Assembly (NCBI GenBank): GCA_016789955.1
Contig: JAEUPB010000074.1
Coordinates: forward strand, 38,098-102,097
Origin: Rubrivivax sp.
GTDB lineage: Bacteria > Pseudomonadota > Gammaproteobacteria > Burkholderiales > Burkholderiaceae_C
Direction of reading: 5' to 3'
DNA length: 64,000 bases
Part shown: positions 1-8,985 of the stretch, piece by piece
How the letters are laid out: the number at the start of each line of letters is the position of its first letter
How positions within the stretch are numbered: the stretch's first letter is position 1
Notes under the pieces: model-generated
Told to the model about the DNA's origin: nothing
The model's database searches: none
What the model saw: the letters and a program-made list of their open reading frames with translations, nothing else
Position numbers and translations under genes: made by a program

Positions 1-867
1 GCCGCGCTGGATGCCGGCAATCCCTACGGCGGCAACCGCTACGGGCGCGAAGGCGGCTTCGCGACGCTCGGCGGGCCGGACCTGCTGACGCTGGTGTCCG
101 AGGTGGCCAGCCGCGCGCTGAAGGTCGTCTGGCGGCAGAAGTGGCTGGTGCACCGCCGCTGCCGGCCCGAGGCCTACGCCGGCCTGGTGCAGATGCAGCG
201 CAACGGCTACGGCGGCCCCGGCAACCCGGTGGTCACGCGCAACTACGGCCTTCCCTTGGCGGGCACCGGGTGCGCAGGCTTCGACGCCGCCATCACCGAC
301 ACGCTGACGGCCGTCGGCGCCCACAACGCGGTGCTGAACGGCGGCGCGGGCACGCTGTTCCTGCCGATGGCGTTCTCTGCCGGCTCGCCGTCGCACCCCG
401 CGTACGGCGCCGGGCACGCCACCGTGGCGGGCGCGTGCGTCACCGTGCTGAAGGCCTGGTTCGACGAGGACCAGACCCTGGCCGGGATCTACCAGAAGTA
501 CAACAGCGGGCGGCAGAAGGACCCCTCGCCGACGATGCTGCAGATCCTGCAGCCCGGATACCGGCGCGCCGGCGGCGCGCTCGAGGACTTCTGCGACCCG
601 CAGCCCTATGCCGGTGCCGACGCCGGTGCGATGACCGTCGGCGGCGAGCTCAACAAGATCGCGAGCAACGTGGCGATGGGGCGCAGCATCGGCGGCGTGC
701 ACTGGCGCACCGACAACACCCGCAGCCTGCGCCTGGGCGAGGCGGTCGCCATCGAGATCCTGCGCAAGCGCACGATGGAGTACGCCGAGCGGCCGGTGTC
801 GTTCACGTTCCGTTCGTTCGACCGGCAGGTCGTGCACATCACGCGCGGCGCGGTGCGCGTGGGCTGA
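1..867 (+). CDS. Vanadium-dependent haloperoxidase, 3' part (5' end outside window)
   Basis: The frame is open from base 1, so the N-terminus is missing; 288 residues are visible. The C-terminal catalytic half of an algal/bacterial-type vanadium haloperoxidase (PAP2-like fold) is recognisable. It has a vanadate-binding Lys-Trp...Arg-Pro-Glu segment (visible residues 47-57), the SPSHPAYGAGHA motif with its axial-ligand-type histidine (129-140), and a final GRSIGGVHWRTD motif (227-238) supplying Arg and His. The family oxidises halides with hydrogen peroxide to hypohalous species that halogenate organic substrates; members are often exported, but the N-terminus that would show this lies outside. 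The gene converges with the acyl-CoA synthetase. Family assignment is firm; halide preference cannot be read from the sequence. Confidence 0.88.
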   Translation, partial: AALDAGNPYGGNRYGREGGFATLGGPDLLTLVSEVASRALKVVWRQKWLVHRRCRPEAYAGLVQMQRNGYGGPGNPVVTRNYGLPLAGTGCAGFDAAITDTLTAVGAHNAVLNGGAGTLFLPMAFSAGSPSHPAYGAGHATVAGACVTVLKAWFDEDQTLAGIYQKYNSGRQKDPSPTMLQILQPGYRRAGGALEDFCDPQPYAGADAGAMTVGGELNKIASNVAMGRSIGGVHWRTDNTRSLRLGEAVAIEILRKRTMEYAERPVSFTFRSFDRQVVHITRGAVRVG

Positions 868-874
868 TCGCCAC

Positions 875-895
875 CCGGGGCCGGGTCGGCCCCGG
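875..895. terminator. GC hairpin between convergent genes
   Basis: A perfect 9-bp stem (CCGGGGCCG / CGGCCCCGG) with a 3-base loop lies in the 30-bp gap between two convergent stop codons. No T-tract follows on either side, so it is at best a weak or bidirectional terminator. The role is inferred from position. Confidence 0.45.
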
Positions 896-897
896 CC

Positions 898-2454
898 TCA
901 GCTGCCGCGGTGGCCGGCCGCCAGCGCGTCGCGCAGTTCGCGCTTGAGCACCTTGCCGATCGCGCTGCGCGGCAGCGCTTCCACGCTGTGCACCGCCGCC
1001 AGCCGCTGCGTCTTGCCCAGCCGCGCGTTGGCCCAGGCCAGCAGCGCGGCAGCGTCGGCCTCGGCGGGCACGGCACCCTCGCGCCACACCACCGCCGCCA
1101 CCGGCGTCTCGCCCCACTGGACCGACGGCACGCCGACCACGGCCACGTCGGCCACGCCGGGGTGTTCGCGCAGCACGGCTTCGAGGTCGCTGGGGTAGAC
1201 GTTGAAGCCGCCCGAGATCACCAGGTCCTTTCGGCGGTCGAGCAGCACGAGGAAGCCGTCGGCGTCGAAGCGGCCGACGTCGCCGGTGCGGATGTAGCGG
1301 CGGCCTTCGGCGTCGAACCACTCGGCGGCGCGGGTGGCCTCGGGCTTCTTGTGATAGCCGCTCATCATGCCGCCCGAGCGCCCCACCACCTCGCCGGCCT
1401 CGCCCTGCGGCACCTCGCGGCCCTCCTCGTCGATCAGCAGGATGTCGTGGCCCGGCGCCGGCTGCCCGACGGTGTGCAGCTTGTCGGGGTGCAGGTGCGC
1501 CTCGAGGATGCAGCTGCCGCCGCCTTCGGTCATGCCGTAGAACTCCACGAGCCCGCCGGGCCAGCGGCGCAGCGCATCGGCCTTCACGTCGGCGCGGAAC
1601 GGCGCGCTGGTGGAGAACTTGTAGCGGAAGCTCGAGAGGTCGGTGCGGTCGAACTCGGGCCGCGCCAGCAGGCGCTCGTACTGCACCGGCACCAGCATCG
1701 CATGCGTCGCGCGGTGGCGCTCGGCCAGCGCGAGCCACCCGACGGCATCGAACTTCGGCATCAGCACCACGGTGCCGCCGTAGGTCAGCGCCGGGAAGAA
1801 GACCACCAGCGTGGTGTTCGAGTACAGCGGCGTGGACAGCAGCGCCACCGTGTCGGCGCCGTAGCCGAAGCGGGCCGCGCGCTCGGCGTAGGCCCAGCGC
1901 ATCGCGTGGGCCTGCACGATGCCCTTGGGCTCGCCGGTGGTGCCCGACGAGTAGATGATGTTGAACGGCCACTCGGGCGCGATGGCCACGGGCTCCGGAG
2001 CGCCTGCGCCGCCGAGCCAGTCGGCGAGCGGGCGGCCAGCCGAAGAGCCGTCGAGCGCGATGCGCGTCGGGCCGCCGCCACCGAGGTCGATGCCCTCGGC
2101 CGTGTAGAGCAGGCGCGCATCGGCATCGGCCGCCATGCGCTGCAGGCTGGCCGCCGTGGAGCCCGGCGCCAGCGGGGCCACCGAGAGCCCGGCGCGCAGC
2201 GCACCGAGGAACACCACGGCATAGGCCACCGACGTCGGCGCGCAGATCGCCACCGCGTCGCCGGGGCCCAGGCCGTCGCGCTGCAGGGCGGCGACCACGG
2301 CGTCCATGCGGGCGTCGAGCGTCGCGTAGTCGATGGCCTCGTCGCCGCAGACGAGCGCGGTGCGCCGAGGCGCCTGCCGGGCGTGGTCGCGGACGCGCGA
2401 TGCGATGTCGGAGAAGGCGGCGGGCTCGGTCGGTGGCTGGCTGTCGGTGTTCAC
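898..2454 (-). CDS. Class I adenylate-forming enzyme, acyl-CoA synthetase
   Basis: A 518-residue AMP-dependent synthetase/ligase. It should activate a carboxylic acid via acyl-AMP to the CoA thioester in the cytoplasm. Visible hallmarks are the P-loop-like YSSGTTGEPKG, the YGMTEGG motif, the RTGDVGRFDADGF hinge region followed by DRRKDLVISGGFNVYP, and the C-terminal catalytic lysine in GKVLKREL. The GTG at 2454 was chosen because AGGAG lies 6 bases upstream; another in-frame GTG at 2472 has no such site. The gene diverges from the sigma-factor gene. Substrate is unknown: medium/long-chain or aryl acids are both possible. The nearby branched-acyl-CoA locus makes an acyl acid plausible, but that is inference. 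Confidence 0.85.
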   Translation of the reverse strand: MNTDSQPPTEPAAFSDIASRVRDHARQAPRRTALVCGDEAIDYATLDARMDAVVAALQRDGLGPGDAVAICAPTSVAYAVVFLGALRAGLSVAPLAPGSTAASLQRMAADADARLLYTAEGIDLGGGGPTRIALDGSSAGRPLADWLGGAGAPEPVAIAPEWPFNIIYSSGTTGEPKGIVQAHAMRWAYAERAARFGYGADTVALLSTPLYSNTTLVVFFPALTYGGTVVLMPKFDAVGWLALAERHRATHAMLVPVQYERLLARPEFDRTDLSSFRYKFSTSAPFRADVKADALRRWPGGLVEFYGMTEGGGSCILEAHLHPDKLHTVGQPAPGHDILLIDEEGREVPQGEAGEVVGRSGGMMSGYHKKPEATRAAEWFDAEGRRYIRTGDVGRFDADGFLVLLDRRKDLVISGGFNVYPSDLEAVLREHPGVADVAVVGVPSVQWGETPVAAVVWREGAVPAEADAAALLAWANARLGKTQRLAAVHSVEALPRSAIGKVLKRELRDALAAGHRGS

Positions 2455-2540
2455 GGGCGTCTCCTGGCGCACGACGGGCGGCGGCCCGGGCCTCCTATGA
2501 TGACCGCAGCCGCGTGCGCTTCCGCGGCCCCGCCGCTACG

Positions 2541-3152
2541 ATGCGCGCCACCATGGCCGCTGCCTCCATCGCGCCTGCCACGACCAACGACGACCTTGCG
2601 GCGCTGCTGGCCCGCATCGCGTTGCGCGACCAGCGTGCTTTCGAGCGCCTGTACCGCGCCACCGCCGGGCACCTGCTGGGCGTGGCCACCGCCGTGCTGC
2701 TGCAGCGCGAGCGGGCCGAGGAGGTGCTGCAGGAGGCCTACGTCAACGTGTGGAACGGCGCCGCCGGGTACGACCCCGGCCTGGCCACGCCGATGACCTG
2801 GCTCATCAACATCGTGCGCAACAAGGCCATCGACCGCGTGCGCACCGGCCGGGCCGAGCGCGCCAGCACCGTGCCGCTGGACGAGGAAGCCATGGCCGTG
2901 GCCGACCCCGACCAGCCGCAGCCGGCGCAGTGGCTCGAGCAGTGCGTGCTGCGGCAGCACGTGGACGAGTGCCTCGCCGGCCTCTCGGCGGCGCAGCGGC
3001 AGGCCGTGGCACTGGCCTACTACCGCGGCCTCGTGCACACCGAGATCGCGGCCTGGCTCGACACACCGCTGGGCACCGTGAAGGCGTGGGTGCGGCGCGG
3101 CGCCGACCGGCTGCGCGACTGCCTCGAAGCCGCCGGCGTCACCTCGGCATGA
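2541..3152 (+). CDS. ECF RNA polymerase sigma factor (SigK/RskA-linked type)
   Basis: About 203 residues from the ATG at 2541; an ATG at 2553 is an alternative and neither has a strong Shine-Dalgarno. Sigma region 2 (LYRATAGHLLGVA...EEVLQEAYVNVW) and region 4 (LSAAQRQAVALAYYRGLVHTEIA, then the recognition helix LDTPLGTVKAWVRRG) are clear, with no region 3, as in ECF factors. The stop codon overlaps the start of the anti-sigma gene (ATGA), so the two are translationally coupled. The pair should respond to a cell-envelope or oxidative cue through regulated release of the sigma factor. The actual signal cannot be deduced from the sequence. Confidence 0.88.
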   Translation: MRATMAAASIAPATTNDDLAALLARIALRDQRAFERLYRATAGHLLGVATAVLLQRERAEEVLQEAYVNVWNGAAGYDPGLATPMTWLINIVRNKAIDRVRTGRAERASTVPLDEEAMAVADPDQPQPAQWLEQCVLRQHVDECLAGLSAAQRQAVALAYYRGLVHTEIAAWLDTPLGTVKAWVRRGADRLRDCLEAAGVTSA

Positions 3153-3880
3153 ACTACCTGCGCCCCGACCTGCTGCGCGCGCTGGCCCGCGACCATGCGC
3201 TGGGCACGATGACCGGCGGCGCGCGCCGCCGCTTCGACCGGCTGTTGCGCGAGCAGCCGCAGGCGCGCGCGGCACTGGCGGGCTGGCACGCGGTGTTGGC
3301 GCCGCTGGCGGCCGAGGTGCCCGCGGTGCAGCCGCGCGAGGCGGTGTGGCAACGGCTGGAGCAGCGCCTGTTCGCCGGCCCCGCTGCGCAGGCGCGGGGT
3401 GCCCAGCCGGCGAGCCGCTCGTGGTGGCCGCGCTGGCTGGGAGTGCCCGCGGGGGCACTGGCCGGTGCGCTGATCGCCAGCGTGGCGCTGCAGCAGAACC
3501 CCGGCTGGATCGGACACGAGGCGGTGCAGGAGGCGTTGCCACCGAGCTACGTTGGCCTGCTCAGCGATGCCACCGGCAAGCCCGCCGTGCTGGCCTCGTC
3601 GCGCCGACACGGGCGCACGCTCACGGTGAAGATGCTGCAACCCGTGGAGCCACCGGCAGGCTCGGTCGCCCGGCTGTGGGCGCTGCCGCGCGACGGCAGC
3701 GCGCCGGTCGCGCTCGGTGCGGTGCCGGCGCGCGGCTCGGCCACGATCGCGCTGCCCGACACCTCGGAGCGGCTGTTCTTCACCGTCGAGCGGCTCGCCG
3801 TCAGCTTCGAGCCGGGCACGGCCGGTGGCGGTCCCACGCAGCCCTACGTGGTCTCGGGCCCGTGCGTGAAGTTGTGGTGA
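3149..3880 (+). CDS. Anti-sigma factor, RskA family
   Basis: 243 residues, starting at the ATG that overlaps the sigma-factor stop. The N-terminal ~90 residues resemble a cytoplasmic zinc-less anti-sigma domain rich in Arg and Ala. A single membrane span follows at about residues 97-115. The extracytoplasmic C-terminal part has the RskA-like pattern (LTVKMLQPVEPPAGSVARLW, later GSATIALPD and FEPGTAGGGPTQPYV). It should hold the adjacent sigma factor at the membrane until a signal triggers release. Overlap, orientation and domain order all support the pairing. Confidence 0.85.
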   Translation: MNYLRPDLLRALARDHALGTMTGGARRRFDRLLREQPQARAALAGWHAVLAPLAAEVPAVQPREAVWQRLEQRLFAGPAAQARGAQPASRSWWPRWLGVPAGALAGALIASVALQQNPGWIGHEAVQEALPPSYVGLLSDATGKPAVLASSRRHGRTLTVKMLQPVEPPAGSVARLWALPRDGSAPVALGAVPARGSATIALPDTSERLFFTVERLAVSFEPGTAGGGPTQPYVVSGPCVKLW

Positions 3881-3974
3881 TCGTGTCGCGGGGCTGCGTC
3901 CGTTCGGCCCCCAGCCCCCGTATGTGCATCCGTCGGCGCACGCGACCTGTGCGCTTCCACCTTCCGGAGTCCCG

Positions 3975-4490
3975 ATGAACCCGTCCCACCCGCCCTTCGT
4001 CGCCCGTGCCCGTCACCTGCCCCTGCTGTTCGCCGCCTTGTTCGCCGCGGCCGCGCCGCTGGCGCACGCCGCCGACACCACGCCGGCCGCCCCGCGCGCC
4101 GCCGACCCGCTCGCCCCGGCGCGCGCGCTCATCGCCGCCGGCAAGTGGCGCGACGCCATCGAGGCGCTGCAGCAGGTCAACGCCACCGGCAGCGCCGACT
4201 GGAACAACCTGATGGGCTACAGCCACCGCAAGGCGCGCACGCCCGACCTGGCCGCCGCCGAGCGCTACTACGACGCCGCGCTGAAGATCGACCCCCGGCA
4301 CCGCGGCGCCTTGGAGTACAGCGGCGAGCTGTACCTGATGCTCGGCAACCTGCCCAAGGCCGAGGAGCGGCTGGCCGTGCTCGACAAGGCCTGCACCTTC
4401 GGCTGCGACGAATACCGCGACCTGAAGACGACCATTGCCGAGTACAAGGCCAATGGCGGCAAGTACGTGCCCAGCGCCTGGAAGCCCTGA
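3975..4490 (+). CDS. Secreted tetratricopeptide-repeat protein
   Basis: 171 residues from the ATG at 3975, preceded by GGAG. An N-terminal signal peptide is evident (basic MNPSHPPFVARARH, hydrophobic LLFAALFAAAAPLA, cleavage after AHA). The mature part has TPR-like helices: ARALIAAGKWRDAIEALQQV, then AAERYYDAALKIDPRHRGAL and GELYLMLGNLPKAEERLAVL. The protein is probably periplasmic and acts in protein-protein contacts; no catalytic motif is present. An upstream in-frame ATG at 3924 was rejected because it would bury the signal peptide. No functional partner is evident from the neighbours. Confidence 0.78.
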   Translation: MNPSHPPFVARARHLPLLFAALFAAAAPLAHAADTTPAAPRAADPLAPARALIAAGKWRDAIEALQQVNATGSADWNNLMGYSHRKARTPDLAAAERYYDAALKIDPRHRGALEYSGELYLMLGNLPKAEERLAVLDKACTFGCDEYRDLKTTIAEYKANGGKYVPSAWKP

Positions 4491-4658
4491 ATCGGGCGGC
4501 CGCCCGGTGTCGGCCTGAGCCGCACGTGCTCGCGGCGCGTCACGCCGCGCATTGCGAGGTGTCGCGCGGTCGCGCGCCTTGCCGGGCGCCGGTGCGCCGG
4601 CCAGACTGCCAGCGGCGGCCTCGGACGAGCCGCCGATCCCTCTCTGGCGGAGACCGAC

Positions 4659-4952
4659 ATGAAGGCGATGCGCGTGCTGGCGGCGGCTGGCCTAGCCCTG
4701 GTGGCCCTTGCGGCGGCCTCGCTCCCCGGCTGCGCGACCGACCCCTCGGCGCCGGCTGACGCGCAGGCCGCCGCCGACTGCATCACCCGCGAGCCGCCGA
4801 TCGGCAGCAACGTGCCGCGCGCGATGCGCTGCCCGGGCAGTTCCGCGGCCAGCGGCCTCGAGCGCGATGCACAGCGCGATCAGGCCGAGCGCATCCGCGA
4901 CGACCAGAACCGCCGCAACCTGCCGCGCCCGTCGGCCGGCCCCGGCGGCTGA
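4659..4952 (+). CDS. Small putative lipoprotein
   Basis: 97 residues. A lipoprotein signal is visible: MKAMRVLAAAGLALVALAAA followed by the lipobox-like SLPGC with the cysteine at residue 25. The mature chain is short, charged and low in complexity (ERDAQRDQAERIRDDQNRR), with one further pair of cysteines. No family is recognised. The gene converges with the multifunctional fatty-acid enzyme. The 168-bp gap before it contains only a GGGCGGCCGCCC palindrome near 4494 that may end the TPR transcript. Confidence 0.6.
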   Translation: MKAMRVLAAAGLALVALAAASLPGCATDPSAPADAQAAADCITREPPIGSNVPRAMRCPGSSAASGLERDAQRDQAERIRDDQNRRNLPRPSAGPGG

Positions 4953-4973
4953 CCCGCCGGGCGCGGGCGGTGT

Positions 4974-7109
4974 TCAGCGCCCGAACGAGCCGCCCGTCTC
5001 GACCTGCTTCACGACGATGGCCGCGGGTTCGAAGCGTGCGCCGTGGCGCGCCGCCAGTTCGCGGCTGCGCTTCACGAAGGCCGGCGCACCCATCGCGTCG
5101 ATGAACTGCAGTGCGCCGCCGTGGAACGGCGCGAAACCCCAACCGAAGATCGAGCCGATGTTGCCGTCGGCCACCGAGCGCAGCACGCCCTCTTCCAGGC
5201 AGCGCGCGGCCTCGTTGGCCTGCGCGAACATCAGCCGGTCGATCAGCTCCTGCTGCGGCGGCTGCTCGGCGGCCACCGGGAACATCTGCGCCAGGCCCGG
5301 CCACAGCGCGCGCCCGTCGTCGCCCCAGTCGTAGAAGCCGCGACCGGCCTTCTTGCCGATGCGGCCGATCTCGCACAGCTGGCGGATCACCGCGGTGCCC
5401 GGGTGTTCCGGAATCGGCTTGCCCTCGGCGGCGAGGTCCTTGCGCGTCTGCTCGGCCACGTGCAGCGACAGCGACAGCGACACCTCGTCCTGCAGCGCCA
5501 GCGGCGGCATCGGCATGCCGGCCTGCTGGCCCGCCACCTCGATGGAGCGCGGGTGCACGCCCTCCTTCAGCATCGTGATGCCTTCCATCACGTAGGTGGC
5601 GAACACGCGGCTCGTGTAGAAGCCGCGGCTGTCGTTGACGACGATCGGCGTCTTGCCGATCTGCTGCACGTAGTCGAAGCCGCGCGCCAGCGTCTCGGCC
5701 GAGGTCTCGCGGCCGACGATGATCTCCACCAGCGGCATCTTGTCCACCGGGCTGAAGAAGTGCAGCCCGATGAAGTTCGCGGGGCGGCCGCTGGCCTGCG
5801 CGAGGCCGGTGATCGGCAGCGTCGACGTGTTCGACGCGTAGACCGCGCCCGGCGCCAGCCGCGCCTCGGCACGCTTCGTCACGTCGGCCTTCACGGCGCG
5901 GTCCTCGAACACCGCCTCGATGACGAGGTCGCAGCCGTCGAGCGCCGCGAAGTCGGTGGTGGCGTGGATGCGCGCCAGCAGCGCGTCGCGCTTCTCGGGC
6001 GTGCTGCGGCCGCGCTTGACGGCCTTGTCGAGCAGCCCCTGCGAGTAGGCCTTGCCCTTGTCGGCCATCTCCTGGCTGGTGTCGATCAGCACCACGTCGA
6101 TGCCGGCCTTGGCCGACACGTAGGCGATGCCGCCGCCCATCATGCCGGCGCCCAGCACGCCGAGCTTCTTCACGGTGGACGCCGGCACGTCCTTGGGTCG
6201 CGACGCACCCTTCTTCAACGCATTGAGCTGGTACCACAGCGTGTGGATGATGTTCTTCGCCTCCCGGCTCACGGCGCAGGCGGCGAAGTAGCGGCTCTCG
6301 ACGGTGCTGGCGGCGTCGAAGTCGAGCAGGCCGCCCTCGAAGACGGTGCTCATGATGTGCTGCACCGCCGGGTAGTTGTTCCAGGTCTTGCCGGCGGCGA
6401 TGGCCGGCGCGATCGCCAGCACCTGCGCCACCGCCGGGCTACGCGAGTCGCCACCGGGGAAGCGGAACTTCGGCTGGTCCCACGGCTGCTTCGGCTTCGG
6501 GTTGGCGGCGATCCAGGCGCGCGCCTGCGCCATCAGGTCGTCGCGGTCCTTCGCGAGCGCGGTGATCAGGCCCATCGCCTGCGCCTTGGCCGGCGCGATG
6601 TCCTCGCCCTGACCCAGGATCTCCAGCGCCGCCTGGATGCCCACGAGCCGCGGGATGCGCGTGCAGCCGCCGCCGCCGGGCAGCAGGCCGAGCTTCACCT
6701 CGGGCTGGCCCAGCTTGAGCCGCTTGTCGTCGATGACGATGCGGGCGTGGCAGGCCAGCGCGATCTCCAGCCCGCCGCCGAGCGCATGGCCGTTGATCGC
6801 CGCCACCGCCGGCTTGCCCTGCAGCTCGAGCTTGCGCAGCACCGCCTTCATCGCCTGCGCGGCCTCGAAGGGCTCCTCGGGGCGCGTCCACTTCGACATG
6901 CGGTCGAGGTCGCCGCCGGCGCAGAAGTCGGCCTTCGACGACGTGAGGATCAGGCCCTTCACCGCCGGATCGGCGAGCCGCTCGACGGCCGCCTGGATGC
7001 CTTCCATCAGCGCGTCGCCGACCACGTTCATCGGCCGGCCGGGCAGGTTCATCGTCGCGACGAGGATGCCGTCGCCGCCCAGTTCAAGGTTCACCGCGGA
7101 AGTGCTCAT
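4974..7109 (-). CDS. Multifunctional enoyl-CoA hydratase / 3-hydroxyacyl-CoA dehydrogenase (FadJ/FadB type)
   Basis: 711 residues. The N-terminal crotonase domain carries the oxyanion-hole segments ADFCAGGDLD and NGHALGGGLEIALACHARI. The C-terminal half starts with the NAD-binding fingerprint KLGVLGAGMMGGGIAYVSAKAG and continues with the HAD signature FIGLHFFSPVDKMPLVEII. It should hydrate 2-enoyl-CoA and oxidise the 3-hydroxyacyl-CoA to 3-ketoacyl-CoA, feeding the thiolase encoded just upstream. Start ATG 7109 has a weak GGGAA; an ATG at 7121 is possible. This is the last gene of the leftward operon SCP2-merR-thiolase-fadJ. It resembles FadJ-like proteins of Burkholderiales that work with a separate thiolase. 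Confidence 0.9.
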   Translation of the reverse strand: MSTSAVNLELGGDGILVATMNLPGRPMNVVGDALMEGIQAAVERLADPAVKGLILTSSKADFCAGGDLDRMSKWTRPEEPFEAAQAMKAVLRKLELQGKPAVAAINGHALGGGLEIALACHARIVIDDKRLKLGQPEVKLGLLPGGGGCTRIPRLVGIQAALEILGQGEDIAPAKAQAMGLITALAKDRDDLMAQARAWIAANPKPKQPWDQPKFRFPGGDSRSPAVAQVLAIAPAIAAGKTWNNYPAVQHIMSTVFEGGLLDFDAASTVESRYFAACAVSREAKNIIHTLWYQLNALKKGASRPKDVPASTVKKLGVLGAGMMGGGIAYVSAKAGIDVVLIDTSQEMADKGKAYSQGLLDKAVKRGRSTPEKRDALLARIHATTDFAALDGCDLVIEAVFEDRAVKADVTKRAEARLAPGAVYASNTSTLPITGLAQASGRPANFIGLHFFSPVDKMPLVEIIVGRETSAETLARGFDYVQQIGKTPIVVNDSRGFYTSRVFATYVMEGITMLKEGVHPRSIEVAGQQAGMPMPPLALQDEVSLSLSLHVAEQTRKDLAAEGKPIPEHPGTAVIRQLCEIGRIGKKAGRGFYDWGDDGRALWPGLAQMFPVAAEQPPQQELIDRLMFAQANEAARCLEEGVLRSVADGNIGSIFGWGFAPFHGGALQFIDAMGAPAFVKRSRELAARHGARFEPAAIVVKQVETGGSFGR

Positions 7110-7139
7110 ATCAGTTCCCATGGCGCCAGAACGGCACCG

Positions 7140-7247
7140 TCGTCGAGTCAAGCCGAAGACCGAGCCTCGGCGCGGAACCGGCTTTGCCGGGCCGCTGCCG
7201 AGCGCCCCCTCGGGGGGCAGCGACCGGGAGGGAGCTTGGGGGCTTCA
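7140..7247. repeat. Probable dispersed intergenic repeat (palindromic GC element)
   Basis: The gap between thiolase and fadJ holds CGGCTTTGCCGG, CGCCCCCTCGGGGGGCAGCG and a closing GGGAGCTTGGGGGC. From memory, this type of sequence recurs between genes in Rubrivivax/Acidovorax-like genomes. It contains two short hairpins. Only this copy is seen in the window, so its repeat nature rests on recall, not on evidence here. It may attenuate transcription or stabilise mRNA between the two genes. Confidence 0.45.
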
Positions 7248-8453
7248 TCACACTCTCTCGATGATGGTGGCGATGCCCATGCCGCCGCCGACGCACAGCG
7301 TGGCCAGGCCCGTGGAGAGGTTGCGCCGCTCGAGCTCATCGAGCAGCGTGCCGAGGATGATGCAGCCCGTCGCACCCAGCGGATGGCCCATCGCGATCGA
7401 GCCGCCGTTGACGTTGACGCGGTCGAGGTCCACGCCCAGGTCGCGCGCGGTCTTCATCGGCACCACCGCGAAGGCCTCGTTGACCTCCCACAGGTCGATG
7501 TCCCTGGGCGACATGCCGGCCTTGGCCAGCGCCTTGCGGCAGGCGGGCGTGGGACCGGTCAGCATGATGGTCGGCTCCGAGCCGATCACCGCCGCGGCGC
7601 GCACCCGGGCGCGCGGCTTCAGCCCGGCCTTCGCGCCGCCCGCCTTCGAGCCCACCAGCATCAGCGCGGCGCCGTCGACGATGCCCGACGAGTTGCCGGC
7701 GTGATGCACGTGGCGGATGCGCTCCACCGTCGTGTACTTGCGCAGCGCGGTGCCGTCGAAGCCCATCGCGCCCATCGCCGCGAAACTCGGTTCGAGCTTG
7801 GCCATGCCCTCCACCGTGGTGCCCGGGCGGATGGTCTCGTCTTCCGCGAGCATCGTGAGGCCGGCGATGTCCTTCACCGGCACGACGCTGCGCGAGAAGC
7901 GGCCCTCGGCACGGGCCGCCGCGGCGCGCTGGTGCGAGCGCATCGCGAAGGTGTCCACGTCGCCGCGGTCCCAGCCTTCGAGCGTGGCGATCAGGTCCGC
8001 CCCGATGCCCTGGGGCGCGAAGCCGAGCTTGATGTTGACGCGCGGGTCCATCGCCCAGGCGCCGCCGTCGCTGCCCATCGGCCAGCGGCTCATGCTCTCG
8101 ACGCCGCCGGCCACCACCAGGTCCTCGTAGCCGCTGGCGACCTTGGCCGCGGCGAGGTTGATCGACTCCAGCCCCGACGCGCAGAAGCGCGACTGCGTGA
8201 CGCCGGCCACCGTCTGCGCCCAGTCGGCGTCGAGCACCGCGGTGCGCGCGATGTCGGCGCCCTGCTCGCCCACGGGCGTGACGCAGCCGAGCACCACGTC
8301 GTCGACGAGCGCCGTGTCCAGGCCGTTGCGCTGCTGCATCGCGCGCAGCAGCGTCGACAGCAGCCACACCGGCGCGGCCTGGTGCAGGCTGCCGTCCTTC
8401 TTGCCCTTGCCGCGCGGCGTGCGCACGTGGTCGTAGAGATAGGCCTCGCTCAT
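7248..8453 (-). CDS. Acetyl-CoA C-acyltransferase (thiolase)
   Basis: 401 residues from the ATG at 8453, preceded by GAAGGAA. All thiolase active-site blocks are present: the nucleophilic Cys91 in [31 protein letters not shown] near the C-terminus, and the second cysteine in LCVGGGMG. The enzyme cleaves 3-ketoacyl-CoA with CoA to acetyl-CoA plus a shortened acyl-CoA; the reverse condensation is possible. It lies between a MerR-type regulator and a FadJ-type enzyme in the same direction, so the three form a beta-oxidation module. Chain-length preference is not readable. Confidence 0.92.
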   Translation of the reverse strand: MSEAYLYDHVRTPRGKGKKDGSLHQAAPVWLLSTLLRAMQQRNGLDTALVDDVVLGCVTPVGEQGADIARTAVLDADWAQTVAGVTQSRFCASGLESINLAAAKVASGYEDLVVAGGVESMSRWPMGSDGGAWAMDPRVNIKLGFAPQGIGADLIATLEGWDRGDVDTFAMRSHQRAAAARAEGRFSRSVVPVKDIAGLTMLAEDETIRPGTTVEGMAKLEPSFAAMGAMGFDGTALRKYTTVERIRHVHHAGNSSGIVDGAALMLVGSKAGGAKAGLKPRARVRAAAVIGSEPTIMLTGPTPACRKALAKAGMSPRDIDLWEVNEAFAVVPMKTARDLGVDLDRVNVNGGSIAMGHPLGATGCIILGTLLDELERRNLSTGLATLCVGGGMGIATIIERV

Positions 8454-8510
8454 GGGGGTTCCTTCGCGAATGTCCGTGGGGAATGTGTGAGAGCCGCGGG
8501 CTCGCACCCG

Positions 8511-8972
8511 TCAGCCGGCGTCGAGCTGCTTGCGCACCTCGCCGTTGATCACGCGCAGCTCGGCCAGCAAGGCGTCGAGGTGCGCGCGCTTGTGCTCGAG
8601 TTCGGCGATCGACTCGCCGGTGCGCCGGGCCACCCACTCGAGCTGCTGGCGCCGGCCTTCGCCGTGCGCGCCGTACAGGTCGAGGTAGTGCTTGATCTCG
8701 CTGAGCGACGCGCCGATCGCCTTGCTGCGCAGGATCAGCGCCAGCCGCGCCCGGTCGCGCCGCGTGTAGACGCGCGCACCGTTGACTCGCCGCGGCGCGA
8801 GCAGCCCCTTGTCCTCGTAGAAGCGGATCGTGCGCTGCGTGATCTCGAACTGCCGGCACAGCTCGGCGATGCCGAACAGCTCGCCGCCATCGTCGCCCCG
8901 ATGCTCGGCCACCGCGGCCTGGGCCGACGCGGCGGAGCGGGGGCGCGGTGCGAGCACGGGCGAGCCGCTCAT
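8511..8972 (-). CDS. MerR-family transcriptional regulator (LiuR-like)
   Basis: 153 residues. After a ~30-residue low-complexity N-terminus comes a MerR winged-helix domain (FGIAELCRQFEITQRTIRFYEDKGLL, then GARVYTRRDRARLALILRSK). A dimerisation coiled coil follows (SIAELEHKRAHLDALLAELRVI). It lacks the metal-binding cysteines of metal sensors and resembles the LiuR type that controls branched-chain acyl-CoA catabolism. It sits within the operon it probably controls. A perfect palindrome at 9385-9398, between this operon and the divergent carboxylase operon, is the likely operator. The inducer may be an acyl-CoA; that is inference. Confidence 0.85.
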   Translation of the reverse strand: MSGSPVLAPRPRSAASAQAAVAEHRGDDGGELFGIAELCRQFEITQRTIRFYEDKGLLAPRRVNGARVYTRRDRARLALILRSKAIGASLSEIKHYLDLYGAHGEGRRQQLEWVARRTGESIAELEHKRAHLDALLAELRVINGEVRKQLDAG

Positions 8973-8985
8973 CGCAGGACCGTGC

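Noticed and set aside
7140-7247. A CDS in the thiolase-fadJ gap
   Set aside because: The frames there are short and antisense or lack a ribosome-binding site; the palindromic GC content fits an intergenic repeat better.
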